Origin: Streptomyces acidiscabies
GTDB lineage: Bacteria > Actinomycetota > Actinomycetes > Streptomycetales > Streptomycetaceae
DNA: 64,000 nt
Direction of reading: 5' to 3'
Assembly: GCF_020010905.1 (NCBI RefSeq)
Contig: NZ_JAGJBY010000001.1
Span: forward strand, 4,794,001 to 4,858,000
Shown here: positions 31,373-39,989 of the stretch, piece by piece
Position numbering within the stretch: position 1 is the stretch's first letter
Layout: each line of letters opens with the position of its first letter
Position numbers and translations under genes: made by a program
The notes under the pieces: generated by a model
Told to the model about the DNA's origin: nothing
Seen by the model: only the letters and a program-made list of their open reading frames with translations
Databases searched by the model: none

Positions 31373-32713
31373 ATGACGCGGGAAGCGAGGACGCTGTTCC
31401 AATTCCTGCTCCAGGAGCGGGGATGGACGTACGAGGTCTTCAGGAAGGCGTACGAGCGAGCCGCCCGCGAACTCGCGGCAGCCACAGGCGAATCCTGTTC
31501 CACCGCGACCGTGGAGGAGCAGACGTTCCGGCGGTGGACGTCAGGCCGTGTGAAGGGTCTGCCGAACCAGCCCGCTCCGCAGGTGCTGGAGCGCATCTTC
31601 GGCTATCCGGTACGCGAACTCCTCGGCCCTGTCCCGAAGACGCCTCTCCTCCAGCCCCACCAGCACGTATTCACGCTCGATGAAAGTGAACTCGCAATGA
31701 CCGCTCGGGACGCGGCGGCACACGCAAGCGATGCCGCCTCCCTCAGTGTTCCGGACATCACGCTCGACCAGCTCGACGACGACGTCATGGCTCTGGCACA
31801 GGACTACAACCGCACGTCACCGGTCGAGGTGTACCGGCGTGCGAAGGAACTGCTCGCGCTCTCCCAGTCCCTGCTGGAAAGGACCGAGGTACCCCGGCAG
31901 AAGACCCGCGCCTACCTCGCCTCCGGCCAGTCGGCGGCGCTGCTCTCCGCCATCTGCTTCGACCTGGGATCCCTGGCACCCGCGGTATCGCTGTCACGCA
32001 CCGCCGCGCTCTACGGACAGGTCATCGAGCACGGTCCTCTCCAGGCGTACGCACACGGCGCGTTGGCTCTCTTCGCCTACTGGGGCGGCCGACCCTCCGA
32101 ATCCCTTCGGCTCGTCCACAAGGCACAGCGGTTCGGCGGACTCGGCGACACCGCCCGTACCCGTCTGTCCGTCATCGAGGGCCGCGCCTACGCCCACTTG
32201 GGGAATCGGGCGGCTTCGGAGCAGGCCATGCGTGAGGCCCTGGACCACGACACGGGGACACGCGACGAACTCCACGACGACATCGCGGGGGAGTTCGGAT
32301 TCCCCGCCCACCGCGTCGCCATGAGCAACGCCACGACGCACCTCCTGCTGCGCAACGCGGACGGCGCGGAAGAGGCGGCGTCCTCCGCCCTGACTCTCCT
32401 GTCCGCGCGGCCCGAGGACCAACGTCCGCTCCTCGTCGTCTCCCAGGCATCGGTGGACCTCGCGCGGGCTCGCCTCCTGCGCCGGGAACTCGACGGAACG
32501 CACGAGGCCCTCGACCCCGTCTTCGCCATCCCCACCGAATGGCGGGGAGCCGGAACCCTGGAACGGATCTCAGCGGTCCGCGCCGAACTCTGCCACCCGG
32601 ACTTCACCGGCGCGGCGGAGGCGAACTCACTGGGGGAGCGGATCGAGGAGTTCACCGCCGCCGCCACAGCACAAAGACTCGGCTCCGGCGCCCCGTCGGC
32701 GCTCGAAGGCTGA
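31373..32713 (+). CDS. HTH regulator with TPR-like C-terminal region
   Basis: A 446-residue regulator of the Streptomyces XRE-like/TPR type. The N-terminal ~80 residues form the DNA-binding domain (FQFLLQERGWTYEVFRKAY ... FRRWTSGRVKGLPNQPAPQVLERIFG), a divergent helix-turn-helix. The remainder is helical TPR-like repeats (CFDLGSLAPAVSLSRTAALYG, GRAYAHLGNRAASEQAMREAL, NATTHLLLRNADGAEEAASSAL). ATG 31373 follows GGGGAGGAAA. Divergent from the RsbW-like gene. Such pairs are frequent in Streptomyces, so it probably regulates the minus-strand gene run. Confidence 0.75.
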   Translation: MTREARTLFQFLLQERGWTYEVFRKAYERAARELAAATGESCSTATVEEQTFRRWTSGRVKGLPNQPAPQVLERIFGYPVRELLGPVPKTPLLQPHQHVFTLDESELAMTARDAAAHASDAASLSVPDITLDQLDDDVMALAQDYNRTSPVEVYRRAKELLALSQSLLERTEVPRQKTRAYLASGQSAALLSAICFDLGSLAPAVSLSRTAALYGQVIEHGPLQAYAHGALALFAYWGGRPSESLRLVHKAQRFGGLGDTARTRLSVIEGRAYAHLGNRAASEQAMREALDHDTGTRDELHDDIAGEFGFPAHRVAMSNATTHLLLRNADGAEEAASSALTLLSARPEDQRPLLVVSQASVDLARARLLRRELDGTHEALDPVFAIPTEWRGAGTLERISAVRAELCHPDFTGAAEANSLGERIEEFTAAATAQRLGSGAPSALEG

Positions 32714-32715
32714 TG

Positions 32716-33747
32716 TCAGCCGCTCAGTACGGCCAGGATCTCCGCCTCCTTCGCCGCCGCGATCCCGTGCTCCGCCCACCGCGGATGCTCGACCGGCAGA
32801 CCTCCCGCACGCAGCCACTCCCACGTGTCGGCAACGGTCTCGGCCAGCGGCCGGCACCGCAGACCCGCCGCCTGCGCCAGCGCGGAGTCGATGCTCCACA
32901 CCCCGGCGTGGGTACGCCAGAGCGGCAACTCCGTCCACTGCTGCACCCCATGACCGATCAGCAGGTCGTCGGAAGCCCATACCAGATGCCCGACGCGGCC
33001 GGTCACCTCAAGGCACGCGTCGAGGAAGCCACCCATCGTCTCGCGGCTGAGCGGAGCCGTGACGTTGTAGGCACCACCGCCGACAGCCTGCGCCTGGTCC
33101 AGCGCGAACGCGGCCACATCACGGACGTCCACGGGCTGAATGCTCTTCGCCGGATCGCCGGGCGCCAGAATCGCGCCGCCCTTCTCCGCCCGACGCAGCC
33201 ACCACGGCAGACGGCCGACGTACTCCCCCGGTCCCAGAATCACCCCGGGGCGTAGCACCGACACCCGCTCGGCGCCGAACGCCGTGATCGCCGCCCGCTC
33301 GGCACCGGCCTTCTGGCGCCCGTAGTACCAGTCGGGACCGTCCCAGTCCGCAGGCAACCTGCCGTAGTCGATGTCCGCATCCGCAGGACCGTCCAGCAGC
33401 TCCGAGGTCTCCGTCAACGGCTCGTCGGGCCAGCCCCGATAAGCGTTCACCGTGGATACGTAGACGTACCGGCCCGCCACCGACTCCAACGCCCGCGCCC
33501 CCGCGAGCACGTCACGCGGAGCAAGCTCCGAAGCCGAGGTGTCGACCACCGCGTCCCACGGCCCATGACCGGCAAGCTTCGCTACGTCCCCCGGAACCGT
33601 ACGGTCCCCATGAACCTCGGCCACCCCCTCCGGAGCCGTCCCGGAGCGTCCCCGGTTGAACGCCGTGACCTCCCAACCCTGGCCCAGAGCCACCTGAGCA
33701 ACAGCCCGGCCCAAGAACCATGTCCCACCCAGCACAAGAATCCTCAT
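32716..33747 (-). CDS. NAD-dependent epimerase/reductase-like protein
   Basis: A 343-residue extended short-chain dehydrogenase. The nucleotide-binding motif is LVLGGTWFLGRAV at the N-terminus. VDTSASE and YVYVSTVNAYRG form the central strand region, and the catalytic pair is YYGRQKAGAE (Tyr-x3-Lys, with YGRQK). The substrate-side segment LRPGVILGPGEYVGRLPWW follows. It is similar to the Streptomyces 'NAD-dependent epimerase/dehydratase' reductases near secondary metabolism and housekeeping genes. Convergent with the HTH regulator, with three bases between their stop codons. Substrate unknown. Confidence 0.82.
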   Translation of the reverse strand: MRILVLGGTWFLGRAVAQVALGQGWEVTAFNRGRSGTAPEGVAEVHGDRTVPGDVAKLAGHGPWDAVVDTSASELAPRDVLAGARALESVAGRYVYVSTVNAYRGWPDEPLTETSELLDGPADADIDYGRLPADWDGPDWYYGRQKAGAERAAITAFGAERVSVLRPGVILGPGEYVGRLPWWLRRAEKGGAILAPGDPAKSIQPVDVRDVAAFALDQAQAVGGGAYNVTAPLSRETMGGFLDACLEVTGRVGHLVWASDDLLIGHGVQQWTELPLWRTHAGVWSIDSALAQAAGLRCRPLAETVADTWEWLRAGGLPVEHPRWAEHGIAAAKEAEILAVLSG

Positions 33748-33844
33748 GCCCCGATCCTGCCCGTTGCGGCAGTCACTAGTAGCGGGTGGGGTTCAGCGAC
33801 GTGCCTCCTTGGGCTGCACACCGCAGCCCGGTAGGACGGACGGC

Positions 33845-34926
33845 ATGACAATGATCCACGGTGAGGTCGAGGCCGGGTTCGAACCCGTGCGGGAGGCGTT
33901 CGCCGCGAACTTCTCCCAGCACGGAGACATCGGCGCAGCGGTATGCGTGTACCGGCACGGCCGACCGATGGTGGACCTCTGGGGAGGTATCGCCGACCCA
34001 GGGACCGGCCGCCCATGGACACGGGAGAACCTGCAACTCGTCTACTCAGCGACCAAGGGAGCCATCGCGACCGCAGCGCACATGCTGGTCGAGCGTGGCG
34101 CGCTGGACCTCGGTGCGCCCGTGGCGACGTACTGGCCGGAGTTCGCCGTGAACGGCAAGGCGGACATCACGGTACGTCAACTGCTGTCCCACCAGGCGGG
34201 GTTGATCACGCTGGACCGCCCGGTCCCGTTGAAGGACGCGTTGGCCTGGCACCCGATCGTGGCCGCGCTGGCGGCGCAGCGCCCCTTGTGGGTTCCGGGT
34301 ACGGCGCACGGGTACCACAGGCGGACCTGGGGCTGGCTGGTCGGCGAAGTGATCCGCTGGGTGTCCGGGCGGACGCCGGGCTGGTTCGTCGCCGAGGAGA
34401 TCGCCGCTCCCCTCGGGCGCGACTTCTGCATCGGACTGCCGGCGGACCGACGCAGCCGGGTCAGCCGGGTCAGCCGGGTCAGCCGCATGGTGCACCAGTA
34501 ACCAGCGCTGGACCTCACGACTGAGCCGGTCCCCGAGGAACTCCGAGAACTCGTCGCCGCCTGGCAGGACCCGGAGTCGTTCAGCAACCGGGCGTACGCA
34601 GTCACCGACCCCGCCGAGATCGACTTCAACTCTTCCGAGGTCCAGGCCGCCGAACTCCCCGCCTCCAACGGCATCGGCACCGCGCACGCGCTGGCCCGTA
34701 TGTACGCCGCGCTGATCGGCAGGGTGGACGGCGTACGTCTGCTCACGGAGAGCACCCCGATGCTCGGGGCGAGTTCCTTCGGGCACACCGGGCGCGGTGC
34801 TCGCTCGGCTTCGCCGACCCGGAGTCCGGCATCGCTTTCGGCTACGTGATGAACAACCTCGTCGGAGGAGCGGGCGACACGCGTGCGGCCTCCTTGGTCG
34901 ACGCCGTGCGCAAATCACTGACGTAG
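33845..34926 (+). pseudogene. Disrupted beta-lactamase-class-C/EstB-type serine hydrolase
   Basis: The N-terminal half is intact: LVYSATKG has the nucleophile Ser and Lys (SxxK), VRQLLSHQAGL follows, and YHRRTWGWLVGE supplies the catalytic Tyr region. After SRVSRVSRVSRMVHQ there is an in-frame TAA at 34499-34501. The same frame then continues with ELRELVAAWQDPESFSNRAY and HALARMYAALIGRVDG. Near 34795 it shifts to another frame that carries GFADPESGIAFGYVMNN and ends with TAG 34924-34926. A stop plus a frameshift in an otherwise recognisable protein make this a decayed gene. A 9-bp triplication lies next to the stop. Confidence 0.8.
34457..34483 (+). repeat. Three tandem copies of CGGGTCAGC in pseudogene
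   Basis: CGGGTCAGC occurs three times in a row, giving the peptide repeat RVSRVSRVS immediately before the premature stop. It looks like slippage-driven expansion in a gene no longer under selection. Confidence 0.8.
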
Positions 34927-35032
34927 ACAGGCGGCCCCAAACCCTCCCCACTGTCTCGAACTGAGACACCCGCCCCCGCCCCCTCCGGTTCATGATCTTG
35001 GAAGATCCCCCTCACTTCCCCGGAGCGTTCCC

Positions 35033-36775
35033 GTGCACAGCGTCGAGCCCGATGTCGTGACCGACGTCCTTATTGTTGGCAGTGGCCCCGCAGGTGCCTC
35101 GGCGGCGTTGGCGTTGAGTACGTACGGGGTGGCGAACATGGTCGTCACCCGGTACGGGAGCCTCGCGGACACGCCGCGTGCGCACATCACGAACCAGCGG
35201 ACGATGGAGGTGCTGCGGGACCTCGGCGTCGAGGACGAGGTCGTCGCGCAGGCGACGCCCCAACACCTCATGGGGAACACGACTTTCTGCACCAGCCTCG
35301 CCGGGGAAGAGTTGGGCCGGCTGCGGTCGTGGGGCAACGACCCCCGCGTCCAGGCCGAGCACGACCTCGCGAGCCCCACGCGGATGTGCGACATGCCGCA
35401 GCACCTGATGGAACCGGTCCTGGTGGACGCGGCGATCGCGCGCGGCACGGTGTTCCGGTACAGCACGGTCTACAAGTCGTTCGTGCAGGACGAGTTCGGC
35501 GTGACGGTGACCGTCGAGGACCGGGTGCGCGGCGACGAGTACACGATCCGCGCGAAGTACCTGATCGGCGCGGACGGCGGCCGTTCGCAGGTCGCGCAGG
35601 ACGCCGGGCTGCCGACGGTCGGCCGCATGGGCGTGGCCGGCAGCATCAACATCGTCTTCGACGCGGACCTCACCAAGTACACCGCGCACCGCCCGTCCAC
35701 CCTGTACTGGGTCCTCACGCCGGGCGCGACCGTCGGCGGCATCGGGGCGGGGCTGGTGCGGTGCGTACGGCCCTGGCACGAGTGGATGATCGTGTGGGGG
35801 TACGACGTGGACGCGGGCGCACCCGACCTGACCACGGAGTACGCGGAGTCGGTCGTACGGAAGCTGATCGGCGACGACGAGATCCCGGTCACCATCAAGT
35901 CGTCGTCCGCGTGGACCGTCAACGACCTGTACGCCGAGACCTACTCCAACGGGCGTGTCTTCTGCGCCGGGGACGCCGTGCACCGCCACCCGCCGTCCAA
36001 CGGCCTCGGCTCCAACACGTCGATCCAGGACGCGTACAACCTGGCGTGGAAGCTGAAGCTGGTCCTGGAAGGGACGGCGAGCCCGAAGCTGCTCGACACG
36101 TACAGCGCCGAACGCGCGCCGGTCGGGCGGCGGATCGTCACCCGTGCCAACCAGTCGATCGGCGAGACGGCTCCCGTCTTCGAGGCCCTCGACCTGCTCG
36201 CCCCGCAGACCCCCGCGCAACTGCGCGCCAACATCGAGGGCCGCAAGGACGCCGGCGCGGCGGCGGAGAAGCGCCGGGAGCGGCTGCGGGAGGCGATCGC
36301 GTTCAAGGCGTACGAGTTCAACGCGCACGGCGTCGACCTGAACCAGCGGTACGCGTCCGACGCGGTCGTCCCGGACGGCACGCCCGACCCCGGCTTCGAC
36401 CGCGACCCGGAGCTGTACCACCAGCCGTCGTCCCGCCCCGGCGCGAAGCTCCCGCACGCCTGGATCACCTCCGGGGCGCGCACCCTGTCCACGCTGGACA
36501 CGGTCGGCAAGGGCCGCTTCACGGTCCTGACCGGCATCGGCGGCGAGGACTGGGTCCGCGCGGCGGACGCGCTCGGCCTGACGTCCGTGGTCATCGGCCC
36601 TGGTCAGGAGTACGACGACCCGTACGGCGACTGGGCCCGGCTGCGGGAGGTACCGGACGCGGGCGTGCTCCTCGTCCGGCCGGACGGGTATGTCGCGTTC
36701 CGGTACGCGGGGGCGCCGGAGGATGCTGGACGGCGGTTGTCGGAGGCGCTCGGGCGGGTGCTCGGGCGGGGCTGA
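35033..36775 (+). CDS. FAD-dependent aromatic monooxygenase (phenol/resorcinol hydroxylase type)
   Basis: A 580-residue class A flavoprotein hydroxylase. FAD motif VLIVGSGPAGASAAL is at the N-terminus, the DG motif is LIGADGGRS, and GDAVHRHPPSNGLGSNTSIQDAYNL is the GD motif. The C-terminal thioredoxin-like domain starts around GKGRFTVLTGIGG. It is closest in layout to 2,4-dichlorophenol 6-monooxygenase/TfdB-type enzymes. With the downstream intradiol dioxygenase and maleylacetate reductase it would hydroxylate resorcinol or a related phenol to hydroxyquinol. GTG 35033 is the chosen start. Nine bases separate it from the dioxygenase ATG. Confidence 0.85.
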   Translation: MHSVEPDVVTDVLIVGSGPAGASAALALSTYGVANMVVTRYGSLADTPRAHITNQRTMEVLRDLGVEDEVVAQATPQHLMGNTTFCTSLAGEELGRLRSWGNDPRVQAEHDLASPTRMCDMPQHLMEPVLVDAAIARGTVFRYSTVYKSFVQDEFGVTVTVEDRVRGDEYTIRAKYLIGADGGRSQVAQDAGLPTVGRMGVAGSINIVFDADLTKYTAHRPSTLYWVLTPGATVGGIGAGLVRCVRPWHEWMIVWGYDVDAGAPDLTTEYAESVVRKLIGDDEIPVTIKSSSAWTVNDLYAETYSNGRVFCAGDAVHRHPPSNGLGSNTSIQDAYNLAWKLKLVLEGTASPKLLDTYSAERAPVGRRIVTRANQSIGETAPVFEALDLLAPQTPAQLRANIEGRKDAGAAAEKRRERLREAIAFKAYEFNAHGVDLNQRYASDAVVPDGTPDPGFDRDPELYHQPSSRPGAKLPHAWITSGARTLSTLDTVGKGRFTVLTGIGGEDWVRAADALGLTSVVIGPGQEYDDPYGDWARLREVPDAGVLLVRPDGYVAFRYAGAPEDAGRRLSEALGRVLGRG

Positions 36776-36784
36776 GGGAGTCGT

Positions 36785-37735
36785 ATGAGTACGGAATCCA
36801 TGAGCGCGGGGTCTGCCGAAGCGGCCGGGACGAGCGCGAGGCCGGCGGGGGAGCCGGGCGGAGGGCTGGGCGGGCAGCCGGGCGGTTCTTCCGATGAGCT
36901 GACCGGCGCGGTCGTCGAGAGCTTCGCCGGTACGGCCGATCCCCGGCTGCGCGAGCTGCTCGGCTCTCTCACCCGGCATCTGCACGACTTCGTCCGTGAG
37001 ACCCGGCTGACCGGTGAGGAGTGGGAGCGGGCGATCGGCTTCCTCACCGCGACCGGGCAGACGTGCACCGACACCCGGCAGGAGTTCATCCTCCTGTCCG
37101 ACGTGCTCGGCGTGTCGATGCTGGTCGAGACCGTGAACGGCGACACCGGGCCCGGCACCGAGTCGACGGTCCTCGGGCCGTTCCACATGACCGAGTCGCC
37201 GGTGCGTGAACTCGGCGCGGACATCGACCTGTTGGGCACCGGCGAGCCGTGCGTGGTGAGCGGGCGGGTGCTGTCCGGCGACGGAACTCCCCTGCCGGGC
37301 GCGGTCCTCGACGTGTGGCAGGCCGACGCCGAGGGCTTCTACGACGTCCAGCAGCCCGACGTCCAACCCCCGGGCAACGGGCGCGGGTTGTTCACCGCCG
37401 ACGGCGAGGGACGGTTCTGGTTCCGGACGTGCGTGCCGGACGCGTACCCGATCCCCACGGACGGCCCCGTCGGCGACCTGCTGCGGGCGACCGGACGCCA
37501 CCCGTACCGGCCCGCGCACATCCACTTCATCGCGTCCGCGCCGGGGCACACGCCGGTCACCACGCACATCTTCGTCGCGGGCGGCCGATACCTAGACTCC
37601 GACGCGGTGTTCGCGGTGAAGGAGAGCCTCGTGCAGGACTTCGCCACGACCGACGACCCTGCCCTGGCAGGGGAGTTCGGCGTCGCGAACCCCTTCCGGC
37701 ACGCCCGCTTCGACCTCGTCCTCAACTCACGGTGA
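36785..37735 (+). CDS. Intradiol ring-cleavage dioxygenase (hydroxyquinol 1,2-dioxygenase type)
   Basis: A 316-residue non-heme Fe(III) intradiol dioxygenase. The N-terminal helical dimerisation domain (about 40-125) contains SDVLGVSMLVETVNG. The catalytic domain supplies the four Fe ligands Tyr186 (EGFYDVQ), Tyr221 (DAYPIP), His245 and His247 (RPAHIHF). The first 40 residues are Gly/Ala/Ser-rich and probably disordered. In this operon the substrate is likely hydroxyquinol (1,2,4-trihydroxybenzene), giving maleylacetate. Its stop overlaps the reductase GTG (GTGA). Confidence 0.88.
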   Translation: MSTESMSAGSAEAAGTSARPAGEPGGGLGGQPGGSSDELTGAVVESFAGTADPRLRELLGSLTRHLHDFVRETRLTGEEWERAIGFLTATGQTCTDTRQEFILLSDVLGVSMLVETVNGDTGPGTESTVLGPFHMTESPVRELGADIDLLGTGEPCVVSGRVLSGDGTPLPGAVLDVWQADAEGFYDVQQPDVQPPGNGRGLFTADGEGRFWFRTCVPDAYPIPTDGPVGDLLRATGRHPYRPAHIHFIASAPGHTPVTTHIFVAGGRYLDSDAVFAVKESLVQDFATTDDPALAGEFGVANPFRHARFDLVLNSR

Positions 37736-38805
37736 CCGGCGTGGAGTTCGTGCACGACGTGCCGGGGTCGCGGGTGGTCCTGCGGTCCGGCGCGTCGACG
37801 AGCGCTGTGCCGGGGGAGGTGGAACGGCTGGGCCTGGAGCGGGTGTTGGTGGTGAGCGGCGCGCGCGGGGCGGACGTCGCGGAGAAAGTCGCGCGGGCGC
37901 TCGGGGCGGTGTGCGTGGGGGTGCACGCGGCGGCCCGGATGCACGTTCCGGTCGAAGTCGCCGAGCGGGCCGTGGAGTTGGCGTCCTCACTGAAGGCCGA
38001 CGGCTGCGTCGCCGTGGGCGGCGGCTCTGCCATCGGGCTCGGCAAGGCGCTCGCCCTGCGCGCCGGGCTGCCGCTGATCGCCGTACCGACGACGTACTCC
38101 GGCTCGGAGATGACGCCCGTGTGGGGGCTCACCGAGAACGGGGTGAAGCGTACGGGCCGTGATCCGGCGGTGCTGCCGCGCAGCGTGGTGTACGACCCCG
38201 ACCTGACCGTCGGCATGCCGGTGGACCTGTCGGTGACGAGCGGCGTCAACGCGATCGCGCATGCCGCCGAGGGGCTGTACTCGCCGGGGGTGTCGCCGCT
38301 GCTCCAGCTGATGGCGGAGGAGGGGGCGCGGGCGATGGTCGGCGCGCTGCCCGAACTGGCGTCGGCGCCGGGGGACTTGGCGGCTCGCGGCCGGGCTCTG
38401 TACGGGGCCTGGCTGTGCGGGGCGGTGCTGGGGTCGACCGTCATGGGCCTGCATCACAAGCTGGCGCATGTGCTGGGCGGCAGCTTCGGGCTGCCGCACG
38501 CCGAGACGCACACGGTGCTGCTGCCGTACGTCCTGGCCTTCAACTCCCCTGCCGCGCCGGACGCGTTGGCGCGGCTCGGGCGGGCGATGGGCTCGGACGA
38601 TCCGGTGGGGGCGCTGCGGGAGCTGTGCGGGCGGCTCGGGGCACCCCGATCGCTGGGTGAACTCGGGCTGACCGAGGGGGACTTGACGCGTGCGGTGGAG
38701 CTGGCCGTGGGGACGGCCTATCCGAATCCGCGCGAGGTCACGGCGGACGGCGTGCTGGGGGTGCTGCGCGACGCGTTCGAGGGGCGGGAACCCCGGGGGC
38801 GGTGA
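37732..38805 (+). CDS. Maleylacetate reductase
   Basis: A 357-residue iron-type alcohol dehydrogenase-fold enzyme. VAVGGGSAIGLGKALAL binds NAD(P)H, AVPTTYSGSEMTPVWGLT is diagnostic of maleylacetate reductases, and HHKLAHVLGGSFGLPHAETH carries the His residues of the metal/active site. It converts maleylacetate to 3-oxoadipate, feeding the beta-ketoadipate pathway. GTG 37732 is coupled to the dioxygenase stop. Last gene of the three-gene aromatic operon. Confidence 0.9.
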   Translation: MTGVEFVHDVPGSRVVLRSGASTSAVPGEVERLGLERVLVVSGARGADVAEKVARALGAVCVGVHAAARMHVPVEVAERAVELASSLKADGCVAVGGGSAIGLGKALALRAGLPLIAVPTTYSGSEMTPVWGLTENGVKRTGRDPAVLPRSVVYDPDLTVGMPVDLSVTSGVNAIAHAAEGLYSPGVSPLLQLMAEEGARAMVGALPELASAPGDLAARGRALYGAWLCGAVLGSTVMGLHHKLAHVLGGSFGLPHAETHTVLLPYVLAFNSPAAPDALARLGRAMGSDDPVGALRELCGRLGAPRSLGELGLTEGDLTRAVELAVGTAYPNPREVTADGVLGVLRDAFEGREPRGR

Positions 38806-38953
38806 GGAGGCTTGCGGCGCGGGCATCGGGGAATGCCTCAACAGCCGTACAGGGAACCGGAGTTGGTCCGGTTCAGGAGCCTCACTCCCTCGACCGTGAG
38901 TGCCGTACCGGTGCTCGCGGACTCTATTCAGGAATTCAGGAAGGTGACACAAC

Positions 38954-39865
38954 ATGGCCCTCGGACTGCTCCGGCGCCGACGGGACAAGGGCGCGGCGGC
39001 CGATACCGGGCTGCGGCTGGCGCTGCCCGCGGGCGCGGGCTCGGCCGGGTGGACGATCGTCGACCCCGTGGACCAGCCGATGGGCGCGGTCGAGGTGACG
39101 ATCACCGCCCTCGACACGCACCAGGTGGCCGCGCGCGGCATCACGGACCCGTACGGGTTCTTCGTCGCCGTCCTGCCGCCCGGCCGGTACAGCATGCTGG
39201 CGATCGCGGAGGGGCTGACCCCGCACCGGGAGACCGTCGACGTGCTCGGCGGCCACAGCCCGGCGCCCGGTCTGGTCCGGCTCCAGCCGGCCCGCCAGCT
39301 CCCGCTCCCGCCGCCCGGCGGCTGGGCGTTCGACCCGCCGCACACCGCGATCCGCTTCATCGCCAAGCATGTCGGCATGGCGCACGTGCACGGCCGGTTC
39401 GAACGGTTCGAGGGCGCGATACGCGTCACGCCGGACATGAGCGACTCCAGCGTCCATGTCCGCATCCACGCCGCCAGCATCACCACGGGCAACAACACCC
39501 GTGACAACCACCTGCGTTCGGCGGACTTCCTCGACGTCGAGCGGTTCCCGTACATCGACTTCCAGAGCACCCGGTTCGCCTACCGGGGCGGCAGCAAGTG
39601 GACCCTCCAGGGCACGCTCACGATGCACGGCGTGAGCCGCTCGGTGTCCCTCGACACGACGTACCTGGGCACGGTGAACGGCGGCTACGGCGAGGAACTC
39701 CGCTGCGCCGCCCTCGCGACAGCCGAACTCCACCGCGAGGACTACACCCTCAACTGGCGCTCGATGCTGGCCCGGGGCATCGCGGTGGTCGGCCCGACGG
39801 TCCAGCTGGAGTTGGACGTCCAGGCGATGTACCGGTCACCGGACATGCCGACGCCTCCGGAGTGA
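38954..39865 (+). CDS. YceI-family protein with N-terminal carboxypeptidase-regulatory-like domain
   Basis: A 303-residue two-domain protein. Residues about 15-120 form a CarboxypepD_reg-like beta-sandwich (WTIVDPVDQPMGAVEVTI, DPYGFFVAVLPPGRYSMLAIA). The rest is a YceI lipid-binding beta-barrel (WAFDPPHTAIRFIAKHVGM, TTGNNTRDNHLRSADFLDVE, GTLTMHGVSRSVSLDTTYLG). YceI folds bind isoprenoid or fatty-acid-like ligands. No signal peptide is seen. ATG 38954 follows GGAAGG. The 148-bp gap after the reductase gene leaves open whether it is co-transcribed with the aromatic operon. Confidence 0.85.
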   Translation: MALGLLRRRRDKGAAADTGLRLALPAGAGSAGWTIVDPVDQPMGAVEVTITALDTHQVAARGITDPYGFFVAVLPPGRYSMLAIAEGLTPHRETVDVLGGHSPAPGLVRLQPARQLPLPPPGGWAFDPPHTAIRFIAKHVGMAHVHGRFERFEGAIRVTPDMSDSSVHVRIHAASITTGNNTRDNHLRSADFLDVERFPYIDFQSTRFAYRGGSKWTLQGTLTMHGVSRSVSLDTTYLGTVNGGYGEELRCAALATAELHREDYTLNWRSMLARGIAVVGPTVQLELDVQAMYRSPDMPTPPE

Positions 39866-39989
39866 CGGCCGGGTGACATGGGCTCCTCCGGCGCCGGGGG
39901 AGCCCATCCGGGGGAAGTGAGAGCGGTGGCACTCCGTGACAGTCCTGTTCGTTGCCCCTTCAACCGTTCCAGGTACGGTGAGGGGTGTC

